64,000 nt of DNA, taken from Drechslerella dactyloides (Eukaryota > Ascomycota > Orbiliomycetes > Orbiliales > Orbiliaceae). The translations under genes and the position numbers were made by a program. Shown piece after piece: positions 12,013 to 23,893 of the stretch. Numbering within the stretch: position 1 is the first letter of the stretch; each line of letters begins with the position of its first letter. The notes under the pieces were generated by a model. That model searched no databases and had not been told where the DNA came from. It saw only the letters and a program-made list of their open reading frames with translations. The stretch is from NCBI GenBank assembly GCA_020064725.1, contig JAGTWJ010000019.1, positions 1,302,001 through 1,366,000 of the forward strand. Reading direction: 5' to 3'.

Positions 12013-15000
12013 TGTTAGAAGAGAGAAGGATGAGCCGGGTGATGGATGGGGTGCTGTTGGAAGCGAAGGCCGATGGAGAGTTGAGGCGACGCAGCTCGGT
12101 GGGCGACGATGCTATCTATTATGTAACAGAAATTGGGTGGGAATGGGGAAAAAAGAGAGAGAAGGGACGAGGAAAAGAGGGCCGGAAGGAGGAGGACGGA
12201 AGAAGAAAAGGGCGTCAGCCGTGGAACGCAGGGTTGAGGTGGGAGCTGCTAATCGTGGGAGTCGGCCACCAGGCACGGGAGGGAGGCAGAGCTTGGCTGG
12301 CGTGTGACAAACCGGGAAGGGCTGGGCGTCGGCGGATTTTAAAGGCGATCGAGCAGGCGAGATGAGATGAGAGGAGAGGGAGCGGCGCAACTAATTCGGC
12401 CCTGAGTGTCGCAGCAGAGATGGTCGTGACGGTCGTGACGGGGGGGTAATTGGAGAGAGAGCGATGGAGCCTAGCGATGATTCAATGGAAGGAAGGGAGG
12501 GGGAGAGAGAGAGAGAGAGAGGTCGAGAACGATGGCGATGGTGATGGAGCGAGGGGGATGGAAATGAGAGTCGAGGGAGGAGAATCGAATTCCAGCCGGC
12601 ACCGCTGCGGGCTTTGACCGCAAAGTTGACCGCAAAGTTCCTTCTTCCACGCTGCACGAAGGCTCGCTAAGGCACAGCAATCTGCGATCGTAGGCAGACT
12701 CCGAGCCCGCAAAGCCAAAGCCGTCAGAGGCAAGGGCAGCCAGGTCCAAGCTGCTTAATTGATCGGTCAAATTAAAATATCGCCGTCGCCCAACTGGTCC
12801 TTTTCAACGGCTCGAAGAAGCAGCGATCGATGTCGAGGAGATTAATCAAATGACGTCCCAACAGAGATCTCAACTTGCAACTGCTCGCGCGAAGGTCTGC
12901 CTGGAGCCTCGCTCGGCCTTCCACAGCTTCTGTCGCGCCGATTCGGTCTTTATTTCCGAGCCCGGCACTCTCGCACAAGCACAGGCACGACGCTTGACGG
13001 ATTGACTTTGGCCGTCCAGTCCCGGTCGGCACGCAGTACGTTTGTGACTTTGACACCGGGCTAACCAGGTGACGATGAGGGGACAGGGCTGCTCGCGGCG
13101 GATTCTCCAATGCGCCGTGTAACTCGATTGCCTCGTCCGAGAAGGTATGCACGTAACTTGTGCAAGTATGGTATGCTCGTCGAGTCGTATCGATTGTGCT
13201 GCCCGGTTGGGAATCTATCTATGCTATGTCTGACTTGAGCGTATCAGGTCGGCCGGCAGTCTATCGAGCTCTGCTATCGATCGAGTTCTCGAACAAAAAA
13301 GAGGCTACCAGCGAAACAAAGGATGAGAGACATCCAAGGAATCCGTTGCGGGTGGGAGCAGAACGACCATTTCGTGAACTCGATGGGCGACCGCGTCCCT
13401 GTTATATTCGCACTCGCTTTATATTCCCGCGTGGAACGAACTCCCCCAAAATAGGCGAGAGGGGCTGTACTTTACATCGGCAGGAAGGCCACCGCTGCTC
13501 GCGGCGCTGGGAGTGTGGGAGAAGAGGAGGCCGTCCCCACACACAGTCCATCTGCATATGCACCATTGCTTCTTCCTTCGACGGGGGCGTGAGTCCTTGG
13601 GGGGTGCTTGCTTGCTCTCGGACCAGGGTCTCTCCTACACGCCAGTCTTGCGGCGTGATGATGCGGGTGGTGCTGGTGGAGGTGTCTGGGCGACTCGGGT
13701 CAAGCTCCAGGCTGCCGGTCAATCCGGCTCTCTCTCGCGCTCGCTCGCTCGCTCGAGGCTGGCCCCAACCATCATCTCAACCGCAGCCTGAACCTGGATC
13801 TTTTCTTGTGCGAGTGTTCTATTGTTTCCTCCTGCTTGCTTACGGGACAGGGGCGTCGAACGCCGTGTGTCGCTCGAGGATCCCGGGATCTGGCTTCGCG
13901 GGGAAATGCTGCCCTTGCTGGCCAAGAGGTGACATCGATACACAAATGCAAGAAATACTCAAATTCCGATATGCAGCGCCCGCCTACGGGAACAGGCAAG
14001 ATACAGATACACGCCTGTAACTACTGCACAGGTACCGTCTGTTTCCCGCAGCTGGGATATACGAGCAGCCTGCTGCTGCGTGTGACAGTAACTCCACAGC
14101 CTGTCCCAGCATGCAGTATCGCATTGCTCTGCTCAACCTGCAGCGCTGCAGCCAGGACGCACAATCTCCAGCGGGCTTGCAGATGCCACATTGGAATCCT
14201 GGCCGTGGGCCAGCAGCTGGTTGGATGCGGAGGACCGAGTGTCCCAAGTCTCGCTGATGGCTTCCCGAGGCTTGCTGCTACTGCTGTCTAGCAAAATTGT
14301 TTCTCACGTTAAGGCCTCGATCGAGCACTTTTCCTTCGCCTGTGGCGACATGTAGCGTCCATCGACCTGGTTCCGAGTGCCGTCAGCTCCCAACGACACG
14401 AGTTAGCGTCTGCTAGTGCTCCGAGTTAACTCTAAACTTTAAACGAATACAGCCATCCGGCACTGATTGACGGTCGTCATCTTGTATCAGCTGGGACATC
14501 CGGATCCGATCCGGTTTCGCGCCTTCGAGAGACTTGTTCGCAATTGTGCTGCGATCCCAATGTTGGCCAACTTCACACTGCCAGAGCACGACCCGGAAGC
14601 CAACGGCGCGGCAGACTTCAAAAAAATAAAAACTAAGTCCTTAACGTTCAACCCATTCTTATGCTTGCTTCCCGGACAGACTCCACACCGGCATCCACCC
14701 AGCACCTTCTTGTTGGATCGCATTCTCATTTGACCGCGGGTCTGGGCTGGGCCCCACTGCTTTGGTAAGGGTCTGACCTTGCCCAATGCCCGTGCACTAC
14801 GCTCGTTTAGTTATCTGCACGAAGCCTGTGGCTCCCCCACTTCCTCGCTCGCTCTGGTTCTTCACTCGCCGCGTGGGAACTTGGGCGCAAAAAGTGTAGC
14901 ATTCTCAGCGGCCGATGCCCTGATAAACCAATCATGAGAGCAGCAATTACGGTTGGGCGTGCGAATAAGTGGCTGGTGAGGAGCAGATCGTCCGCGTTTT

Positions 15001-18000
15001 CGAAATCCGGGCTGAAGCTTGCATCCAGCGGCGAGGCTCCCAACTTTCCGGCTCGCTCACTCGTCAGTTCACCTATATGATATCGATATGAGTAGGTGAG
15101 GGATCAAGGCTCGAGGGATCATAGATGCCGTTCGATATGCCTTTCGTATGCTGCTGCTGGAAACAAAACCAACAAAAAAACGCAGCGATGCGGATGTCTT
15201 GATTTCAGGAGCCAAGAGCCTTATCTGCCCTTTCATATCGTGCAGCTCGCACTCGTTCGCCTTTCTTGTAGAAAGTGGAGAGATAAGAGCGTTCCGGTTT
15301 AATTGGTTTGCGCTCAATGTCGAATCCAGTGCGCGGACAACATGCGGTTCTAAGTTTTTTTGCCGTCCCGATCACAAACACTCCCGTTTTCTTTTTAATT
15401 TTTCTCCAGTTTCTCCAGTTACTTTTTATCTTAACTCCTTCCTGACGCCTCCGCGCCTTGCCATGCATGCCCTACATGTGAGGCTGCCAGCCACCTGTGG
15501 TTTTCTTCCGCAGAACGCAATGGCGCACCTCACGTGGATATTGCCGCCGTTGGGAAGGAAGGCGGACGGGTAAACTTGGAACAACCGACGCAATTCATTG
15601 TCACTTTCCTCCTCCCAGGCACGAAAGTTAATGCCACGAGAGAATGACAGGCAAAGTTGCTTGATCAGTGCGCCGGATAAACAGGCCCATCAATTGCAAG
15701 GCCGAACAATCAATATGGAGGCTTACGCTCCCCCCATGTTTTGTGTCCAGGATTGAGCTACCTTTCTCTGCCGCGAGTAAAATGAGATGGGGACTTCACG
15801 ATTCCTTCTTACTCACACGTCCCTTTTCTCCAACTTGGAATCAAGCAACATGCGCAAACTGAAAATCGGACTCCCAAACCGGACGATACTATACACTACT
15901 TGTCAGCATTCCTTCGGGCCGGTGGGAAATTCTCGCCTCCTGTGCATATCCTGACATCCGGCCGATACATCTGGGATACAACAAGATAATATCCTCCGCC
16001 TTAGCGCCAATACTTATATGGCACAACCGATGAAGCTTACGCTGTTTGACCCCGATCTTCGCACCGCAACCAAATCGGGCTTGCAAATGGAGAATATGTC
16101 GTAGCAGTTCGTAAATGTATGCACCTTCTCACGCGTGCATGCACGATTGGCGTGTCCTTTTTTCAGCACTTAGCGGGCTTGAATAATGAATCTTAATAAC
16201 GTCGGTATTATTGCATTGGCCTTGCAGGTCTGCTGTGCATCCCTGCCCTGCGCGTATATTAACATTGCATCTCGCAAATCCAAGTTGGTGGTGAGAAAAG
16301 CTCGCTAATGTTCGAACTCGTGACTCGAATACAATCGAGAAAGAGGGAAAAAATTTTCCACTTCGCAGTCCGGAGGAGGTCCTTGGTTGCTGAAAAACAA
16401 ATATCTAGCGACTAGTGCATTTCATCTCCGAGTTCCTGCTTGTGCCTTGCAGCGTCAGCATTCTTCGTTGACCGCGCTAGCCAACAGGATTCGGCAATTG
16501 ATACAAGGACCAGAGGCTAGAATTCGTACCTGTTCCTTTTTCAGCCGATCTAAAATACTACACAGTTCCAAGTATATCTTTGCACGCAAGATGTTACTGA
16601 CTATACAATTTTACCCAAATACGGACAATGCAGGTACAGGTACGAATCGTGTCGACCGTCGCTTTCGGCACTCGCTTTGTGCAAGGTCCGGCAGCTATCT
16701 AGGCAGTGACAGGGTCCTTTGCGAAACACAGGGATCCCTCGATTCGTTTGCCCACACCGCCCTATACAAGTACCATCTGAACTGTCTGCGGAGGCAAAAA
16801 GTAGTATTTCTGCTTGAGGGGAAACTCGATTGAGGAGCTGCAAGGGGCGGGGACTCTTGGCTGTAGCGAAAGCATGGGCTCGTGATAGAGAACGACGGAC
16901 ACCTTGAAGAAAAACGGCATTTCCCAGCGACAGCGATCGCGATCGCGTTCAATGCAATAAGGTAGGTGACAGTGGTTGAGCAGCGCAGTTCATTTCGCGA
17001 ACGCGGAGCTACAGTCGGAACGAGAAGTCACACGCGGCCAAAAAATACAACAGTTGTACAACTTTACAACACGCACAGCGCTCGCTCGTTCACGATAACG
17101 TTAGGCTGACGACTAGTTTGGTCTATGAATGCATAGTCGTATATGTGCAGTAATATTAAACGTCTTTTTAGGCACTGCTATTGGCATCTCTTTTAAGGAC
17201 TCTGGTCACGAGCGCCCGAGCGGTCGGTATAGCGAGCGGTTACTATAACTATACGATCTATAGCGCCTGACATCGAAGCTAACGATTCCCTTTTCAACAA
17301 ATTTTTTCCTGCATGCATGACAGATGTCTACTCGACTGTTACTTGTATGCATGTATAATGCACGATGAAAAATGTGTGCCCCAAGTACCCGGTCACACTA
17401 GCGCCGCGCTGTTTCGAAGATATTGAATCTAGACTTTTTGTTTTCCGAGCCGGTCAGGCCGTCGCTGCCTTTGAGCTGCGTGCCTGACGGGCGGACCGAC
17501 GCCGGCTGGGTTCATCTCAGCGCTAATGTATGCAAAATAGCACACATAATCCGCGCTACTCGCGATAATATAGTATGGTGACGTTTGATGGGTCTGTGCA
17601 TATGAGATCGACGTCTCAAGCATGCAGCTCCCCGGTCGATACTGTGGCTTGTATACGTGATATTTACTGATAACGGACGTGATATAGCGGCCGAAACATA
17701 TATGCATCGTCTCGAGAGTCGCCAGTGACAGGTAAAGGTGTGGCGACTTGCGATATCACATTTTACAATAATATACACCCCAATACCTTGATACGTAACA
17801 CTGAACGCACATTTCACCGTCTCGCGAGCTAGGATGCCATCGATATTGTTCAAACTTTTATGTTAGATTCCCAGCTGCGATCACGCGTATCAACAGGTTT
17901 GAATTCACAGCCTGGGTGCCAGGATGATCCATGACACAATAAAGCATATCTGGTTTGGGTCGCAAGGAAAGCCCTCTGGGTCTGCTAGTTCCCCCATCTG

Positions 18001-20012
18001 TATGTCTAATAGCAGCCTGTGGGAAGACGGGGTGTACTAGATATCATACGCTGGTATATATTGGTAGTGTGCATCGATTCAGGCCAGCACTCGCCCTCTC
18101 GGGTGGCGCGCTACCCACAAAAAGCTACTTTAGTATCGAATACTGATATCAGGGGATGATACACTAAACCGATGCTCGAGATCTTGAGACCTGATGTATC
18201 GTATACATATACGATTGGTATGACTTTTGTATCGGTGTTTTTGGTGATTTCTTTGCGATGAATCGATACCCGGTTCGAGACCAAATCCAGATAAAGAGCG
18301 AGCGAGCGTGCTATCGGATGCGGTAATGAAAATGCAATTCCGACGGCATGAGCTCTAAAATTACGATCCCCGTTCCGAATTGATTGTAGATCTGACATTC
18401 ACACCGTGCAGTTCGTGTCCAGATAGATTATAGTTGTAGGAGGCGTATACCAGCACGTCAAGGGTGGTCTTGTAGTGGTCCATACGCACCAATGCGGAGA
18501 AAATGATAGACAAAAGATGGCTGTCACTATTATTATAGAAGAGCCGAAGTCCGCAATTTTATTCTTTCAGAAATAGGTTATAGAAACTAGGGACACTCGA
18601 GTATTCATGATGGAACCCCCTGGGGAATCTTTATGTCTATCTCGGAAAATGTTCGACTAGTCGATAAAACCTTTTTGAGAATATGATTCGGAGTTCTGAA
18701 ATTCCGCATACATATCTCTGGCTAGGCCTATCCGGTATAGGGCACATTGATCAGTCTCGATCTCTCGAACTGGATCCCTAGGATCTGTTGTCCAAGTTAC
18801 CTGGCCCAACCCCGGGTCAGTCTGGCGTTGAGACTACTCGGCATTATTCCTTCGAACAGTCACCTGATCTGGGATACCGATGCGTTCTGATTGCGTTTGG
18901 ATTGCTATTCACATATTGAACATAAGAAGAGTTACACCAAAGCACAGCCATACCCATCCGATTTTCAGAAAGAATAAATAACCACTGCATTTTTTCCATA
19001 GGACACTTCCAATACTCATACAGTAGCTTATAAATCGTCTGGTGAGAGAAAACTGAAAGTCGGGGTAATTGAATATCCTGGATTCCAAGTGGAAAGAGGG
19101 GGCTTGGTTTATAATTTACGGGGTCAGCCCTTAGCCCATACATGGCTCCTAGTACCATGCTCGTATACGGCAAGATTGACATGAATCTATGGCGATAGAT
19201 CGCAGTTATAAATCAAGTCGTACACTAAGTAACCAGAATCTCGAATACTTGAGGTATAGGTATTATTTAATCAACTCTGCAGAAAACGGAGAAACGAAAG
19301 GAAAAGTAACATTAAGTATCTGGTGAAACCGTGCAATTGTCGCAGAAGCCTGATGCTGTCCGTTGGCATGAGAAGGTAGTGATACATATCAACAGAACGT
19401 TTGGACGGTATATATAGTATTTAGATATTTCCGGGGTCACCTATAGCTAGCAGACACGCGGTGATATGAAATCCGGAAGTCTTAGTTAGGCGTTTGTGAT
19501 TTTGGCCTTCACAACTCCCGTTACATAATTACAGTGTAGTTGTTTTCCAGTCCAATCGTTGAGACCAGTCCGATACCATATGTAGGATGTTATGGCTGAG
19601 TAGGCCGGTTGTAGAGTTATACGTTAGCGCAGTAAGAGACTTTATTAATCTATGATGACTTGATTAACCCGTTACAAAGATATCATTAAAATGTTTAAAA
19701 TGCAGCCAAGTATGAAACGCCCTGTAACTAACTATCGATAGACATTGAAATGTCTTCATTTTCCATCTAGCTCCAATCCGAAGATCCGGACGAGCCGCCA
19801 GAATGTATCTGCGGCCCGTACGGACTGAAACTTTATATGATCATAAATCATCTCTTTGTGATATGGTGCCCGGAGTGGAGTCTTCGATCCTGAATTGGGG
19901 GGTGATCCCTCGCGGCCTCGGAATTCCCCCTCTTTAGCGCTACCAGCTGATCAGTCGTAGGCGGTTGCCTATAAACAATCAACGAACGTTCGACAATGAT
20001 TTCGTGCGTCAA
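12013..20012. other. 8-kb stretch without a recognisable gene
   Basis: The first 0.8 kb is likely the promoter and leader of the ammonium transporter gene; it is purine-rich on the + strand and includes a (GA)n tract. The rest shows only short open frames with no recognisable domain or splice structure. From about 17 kb the sequence is visibly more AT-rich than the gene-bearing parts. A few short GAGC/GCTC tetramer runs occur (13739-13756, 14843-14853, 18295-18308). I see no transposase, reverse transcriptase or terminal repeats. Confidence 0.5.
12503..12521. repeat. (GA)n tract upstream of the ammonium transporter
   Basis: A run of about nine GA dinucleotides within a longer purine-rich + strand segment, roughly 490 bp upstream of the transporter start codon. 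On the transcribed strand it is a CT-rich tract, a common element of fungal promoters and leaders. Confidence 0.85.
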
Positions 20013-21116
20013 TTAAATATCATCCCTCAAGCATCCATGCTCGAGATGCTCCTCCATCAACATCGACAGGAACATCTTCAGCTCTGGACAGTACTTTAGT
20101 ATCTGGTCTCGCTGTTCCTTCTTCTTCCATACGTTCGGCATAAGGAGACCCCCGCCCCACCCTGTATGATAGCCCATCGGCCTAGGGTATGGGATGACCT
20201 CGACGGAGAAAGGCAACTCCTCTGTTCCATTCGCCATCTTGGTTCCGGGCATGTGGTATAACCTTTCTGTTATCCATTGGTCTTCCAACGCTTCCCCTTT
20301 ATAGCGATTTTGGCTTCCGAGCAGTCGAATCATGTGTGATATTCTTCGTAGAGAGAAGCCGCCGTTGCCTATGTGCATGCATTAAGAAAGTCAGCATTGA
20401 GCTAGTCTGAATTTGGATCCTGCATTGGGAAAGAAGTAGGCATAGTACAACAACGGCAACCTCATCAGCTGGTTGCATATTACTGTGGCGTATCCGATAT
20501 ATCCATATGCACGGATGTTCGGCAGAAAGAACCGCTCACCTCCAAATTTCTTGTCTTTGCCCCAAGAAGCTCCGACCCAGGTGAACTCCTTATCAACCCA
20601 GTCGTTCAGCGACTGCCCGGAGTTGGCGCATATCATACTATCTGTCTGGAAAACAAATAGCCACTCCGCTGGTAGAAGCTGCTCGTAGAACCAGGCTTCT
20701 GTTAAAACCTTGCTAAGGTCTTCTTGGTTTTTCATCGTCACATTGTCGGGCAGCAGGCGCATCTCCAGCTTCCCGTTGGTGACGTGGTTTCGTATCGCTG
20801 CGGATTTGTTGATATGCTCGATGGAATCGTCGGTACCGATGAACAAGAACGGCCATTCCGGTGGTATAACGGACATGAAATGTAGCAACAGCGGCGTCAG
20901 ATGGTTTTGCGGTCGGGTTTCTATCAGCAGGGCTAGCTTTGTATCGTTGTATGGGCTGGGTGCCGGGATGTCCTCCTCCCATGCTCCATGGATCTCGATT
21001 GTGACTGTTCCCGGGAGGAAGTCCTCTGGACTGAAGAACAATAAGGCGAAAAGTATACCGAATGCAACATATGTGAAAACAGTAGCGAGGGAATGACGGG
21101 CTCTTAATAGACCCAT
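20013..21116 (-). CDS. DUF5672-family single-pass membrane protein (glycosyltransferase-like)
   Basis: Two exons (minus strand) 20540-21116 and 20013-20368 give 310 residues. The donor GTGAGC and acceptor CATAG join the halves as KFGG-NGGFSLRR, restoring the GNGGxSLR motif typical of DUF5672. I chose the ATG at 21116 because the open frame upstream of it has no other ATG. The N-terminus is short and basic, followed by one hydrophobic helix (about residues 11-30), so a type II membrane protein of the secretory pathway is likely. The body has LALLIETRPQ, FVFQTDSMICANS and FTWVGASWG, and the second exon has LEDQWITERL and GYHTGWGG. The family resembles glycosyltransferases (the QTDSM stretch looks like a DxD-region equivalent), but the reaction is not known. 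It stands alone in a relatively AT-rich region and is divergent from SSK2. Confidence 0.8.
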
Positions 21117-23893
21117 TTTCCTGGCTCTTGTGTGAGACCGGCCCCTGGACCAGTGAGACCTGAAGAGGAGACCAGCTGTCGGAAAACTGCGGGAAAACGA
21201 AGCGATACCAGATGATATTATCTCGACGCTCAATCCATGTTTCTGGGAGTATGGGAGGATAAGGGATTAAATCAATTTTTGATCCAATTGTTTCCGTTAG
21301 CCCTTCGAAAATGAAGCACAGCCGCTCTGTCCGCCTCGAAGCCCTCAGTGCGAAAGTGTGTCCACATTTGTATAGTGTTTCCCAGTCTCAGATTCATCCA
21401 CAGGTCAAATGTAAACATTCGAGAATGGGAGATATTTCCTTTTAACGCCAGTAAAAAGCATAAAGGTGCAGTATATCGGAACATTTTTTTTCGAAAGCAT
21501 TCGTCATCCATATGTACACGTACATATGGCTCGCTCATATGATTATACTTAATATGCCGCTGCTCCTGAGGGAGTGGCGCTTGCTTCGACAGGGTAAGGT
21601 CGACATCCAAGCCGTGCGCATGAGAAACCAGTCTAAAATAGTATATGCTCCCGATGCATCTTATCTGCTATATCAGTCGAAGCTTTCTTGGGTGGGGCGA
21701 TACGAGTCAATTTGCCCCCCTAAGGCGGATCTTTCCCGCTCGCGCTGTCTCGGGATGGCTATTCCCAGCATAGATCATCGAGGTTCGATAGAGGTTCGGA
21801 TCGAATTTAGTGATAAATACTCGGGGGTTAGAAAGCTGATTGCTGGTATTGAGCCGCGTACCCGAATAAAAATTGCTCCTACCAAGTATCACTCTATGTA
21901 AATCGCCTTGCATTAGTGACGGCATGATAAAAGTAGATGTATGAACTCGAGCCGGTTGTCCGTGAAACGGCATCTGACACCAAGTCTGCGTTCCCCGCCT
22001 TGCTGGTACTTTTCCTCGATAGAGACAAGAGAGGATAGTAACGCCGCGTTATCACGGTGTAGCACCATCTTATAGTGCTGAGGTATCTCGAATGTGATTA
22101 TTGTTCTAGCTTGCGCCAAACTTCCACCCCAAAAGTTCATCAAGGATTAATGCAGCACGCTAGAAAGGGAACGGGGCGTGGGGTGGAAAAAAGTTTCGCC
22201 ACTAATATGGAAATGTAAATTATTCGTCGGAAAAGTTATAGATCCTTCCTGGTAACAAGGCTAATGTTGTTTATCACTTCATCCACCAAGGATAAGTAGT
22301 ATTGAGGCTAACCGCGGGATCAGGATCAGCTAGAGAAGTTTCAGCAGTGTAGCCCTTGCCTGTAACATGTCGAGCTTGAATTCAAATTAGTCGCGCAGCG
22401 CCAACTTGATCTAGCGCGACGGCAGCTCCAAATTTCAAACGATTACCCACCCCGTCCATGTAAAATCGCATCATATTTAGACCCAGGATGAGGGCGACTA
22501 GTTACGCCAATTGTAATAGCAGTAGGAATAGCGAGAAAGAGGATACAAGTACTTATATGAACCTAGCCCGCTGCGGCATTGTCCGTTGAGAAGATCCAAT
22601 ATTAGTGGACTTTTGATCTAACATTGTATACGTGCAGCCCAGCGCCAAAATCGGACTCGGGTACTTTCCATAGATACCAGCTGAAGTACAGGTAGATGTA
22701 TGCATATTGTCTGGTCTATGAGAGGCTCAAGGACGCCGGGGCAAGCAGAAACCCGCCTCCAAGATCCACATGGAATCCACAGAGCTAGGACCAGTGCAGT
22801 GGCCACGCGGCCACGTGGAGTGGTTTTATGAGTCAAGTTGACTTCCCGAAAACTGCTGTGATAGCGCACTACCAGATTTGTTTTTGCAAAAGCATTTTCA
22901 AAGATATGGGGATTAATTAGGAGATTGTATACATGTATGAAATCTACAGTGTATTCACCAAAAAGGGCGTCTGTTGACTTGCGCAATTGCTATCATTGTT
23001 GGGGGCTCGAGTACTTCTATATACCGTCGAACATGCGGGTGGAAAACTTGAACCGATTTGGAATACCACACAAGGCGCATTTTCAACCGTGGAGATTGCT
23101 TTTGTAAATGCAGCTGCCATCGCTTGATAGTGGAAATTATGTGCCGATGGAAATTCGAAATGCCATGGTCTCTTGGACGGAAATTTTCATGTTCGTGGGT
23201 CTGAAACACTAGCGAGTAATTAAGCTTATGGGTGGCGTTCATGGACTTTCGTGATCGAGTTTGATCTCCTGCGTGGGGGGCCCAAGCTGCACCATTTTCC
23301 GCATCTCTCAGAAAATCAGGGGTGTCGCAGAAATAAAAGCCCATGTGCTACCTGATCCGGGGGCGATAGACGCATTGGGCGAGTGCGAACGATGCAAAGG
23401 CTCTGGTCTTTCTTCATCACCGCATGCTGCAACGATAGAATGAGCCAAGGCTGGCGGCCGAGCTCACTTCCGCAGACGACCAACCCTGTTTTTTATACAG
23501 CGCTCAAGCGTGTCCGATTGCGAAAGAAGAACAGCGGTCGTTTCAGCCCGCTGGTGCTTGGCGGTCAGCGATGTTCGAAGCCGTGGTGAAACTAAGAGAG
23601 TTCGTGCCAATCCGACGCCGGCGCGAGGTGGAGTCGTGATTAGTGCGGTTCGCGTGGACGTCGGACAGCCCGCGAGCCGAGCTGACCAGCAGCCTGGCCT
23701 GTTGATGCGATGCACCGTGCACATCCATTCCTCACATTTGCATTCCACTCCCATGCTTCAGCCCTTGTCGGCGGCAAACGCATGCTTGTCGACACGACCA
23801 CCAGACACGACGCCACAGAAAGGTGGCTCACGTATGTATCAGGTCATTCGAACCTTATCCTCCCTCCTGGTCAATTAGGTTCCCGGTGCAGCC
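21117..23893. other. Divergent spacer between the DUF5672 gene and SSK2
   Basis: 2.8 kb with only short open frames (the longest are about 122 and 129 codons on the minus strand at 22618-23344) that I cannot assign to a family or join by splicing. AT content falls towards SSK2; the last ~400 bp are GC-richer and probably contain its promoter and leader. Confidence 0.45.

Noticed and set aside
12100..13275. GATA-factor (HGATAR) sites upstream of the ammonium transporter
   Set aside because: A handful of sites were seen (for example near 12111, 13211 and 13260), but about that number is expected by chance in 1.2 kb on two strands.
13160..14020. 286-codon open frame on the + strand
   Set aside because: Starts with GTG, is Arg/Ser/Cys-rich without any domain, and overlaps open frames on both strands; looks like chance in GC-rich spacer.
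18265..18285. B-box-like GGTTCGAGACC suggesting another tRNA
   Set aside because: No T-stem pairing, acceptor arm or A box can be formed around it on either strand.
9007..18308. Recurring (GAGC)n/(GCTC)n short tetramer runs in spacers
   Set aside because: Three- to four-unit runs at several places (also near 6105) are simple-sequence DNA; no fixed position relative to genes was seen.
18844..19182. 112-codon minus-strand frame
   Set aside because: No similarity recognised and no flanking exons; could be chance in AT-richer DNA.
21272..21542. Possible small gene just upstream of the DUF5672 gene, same strand
   Set aside because: The frame has an internal ATG only and no recognised motif; cannot be joined to the DUF5672 start by canonical splice sites in frame.
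22618..23344. Two overlapping minus-strand frames of 122 and 129 codons
   Set aside because: No recognisable domain, no splice pair that joins them in frame, and amino-acid composition like random sequence.
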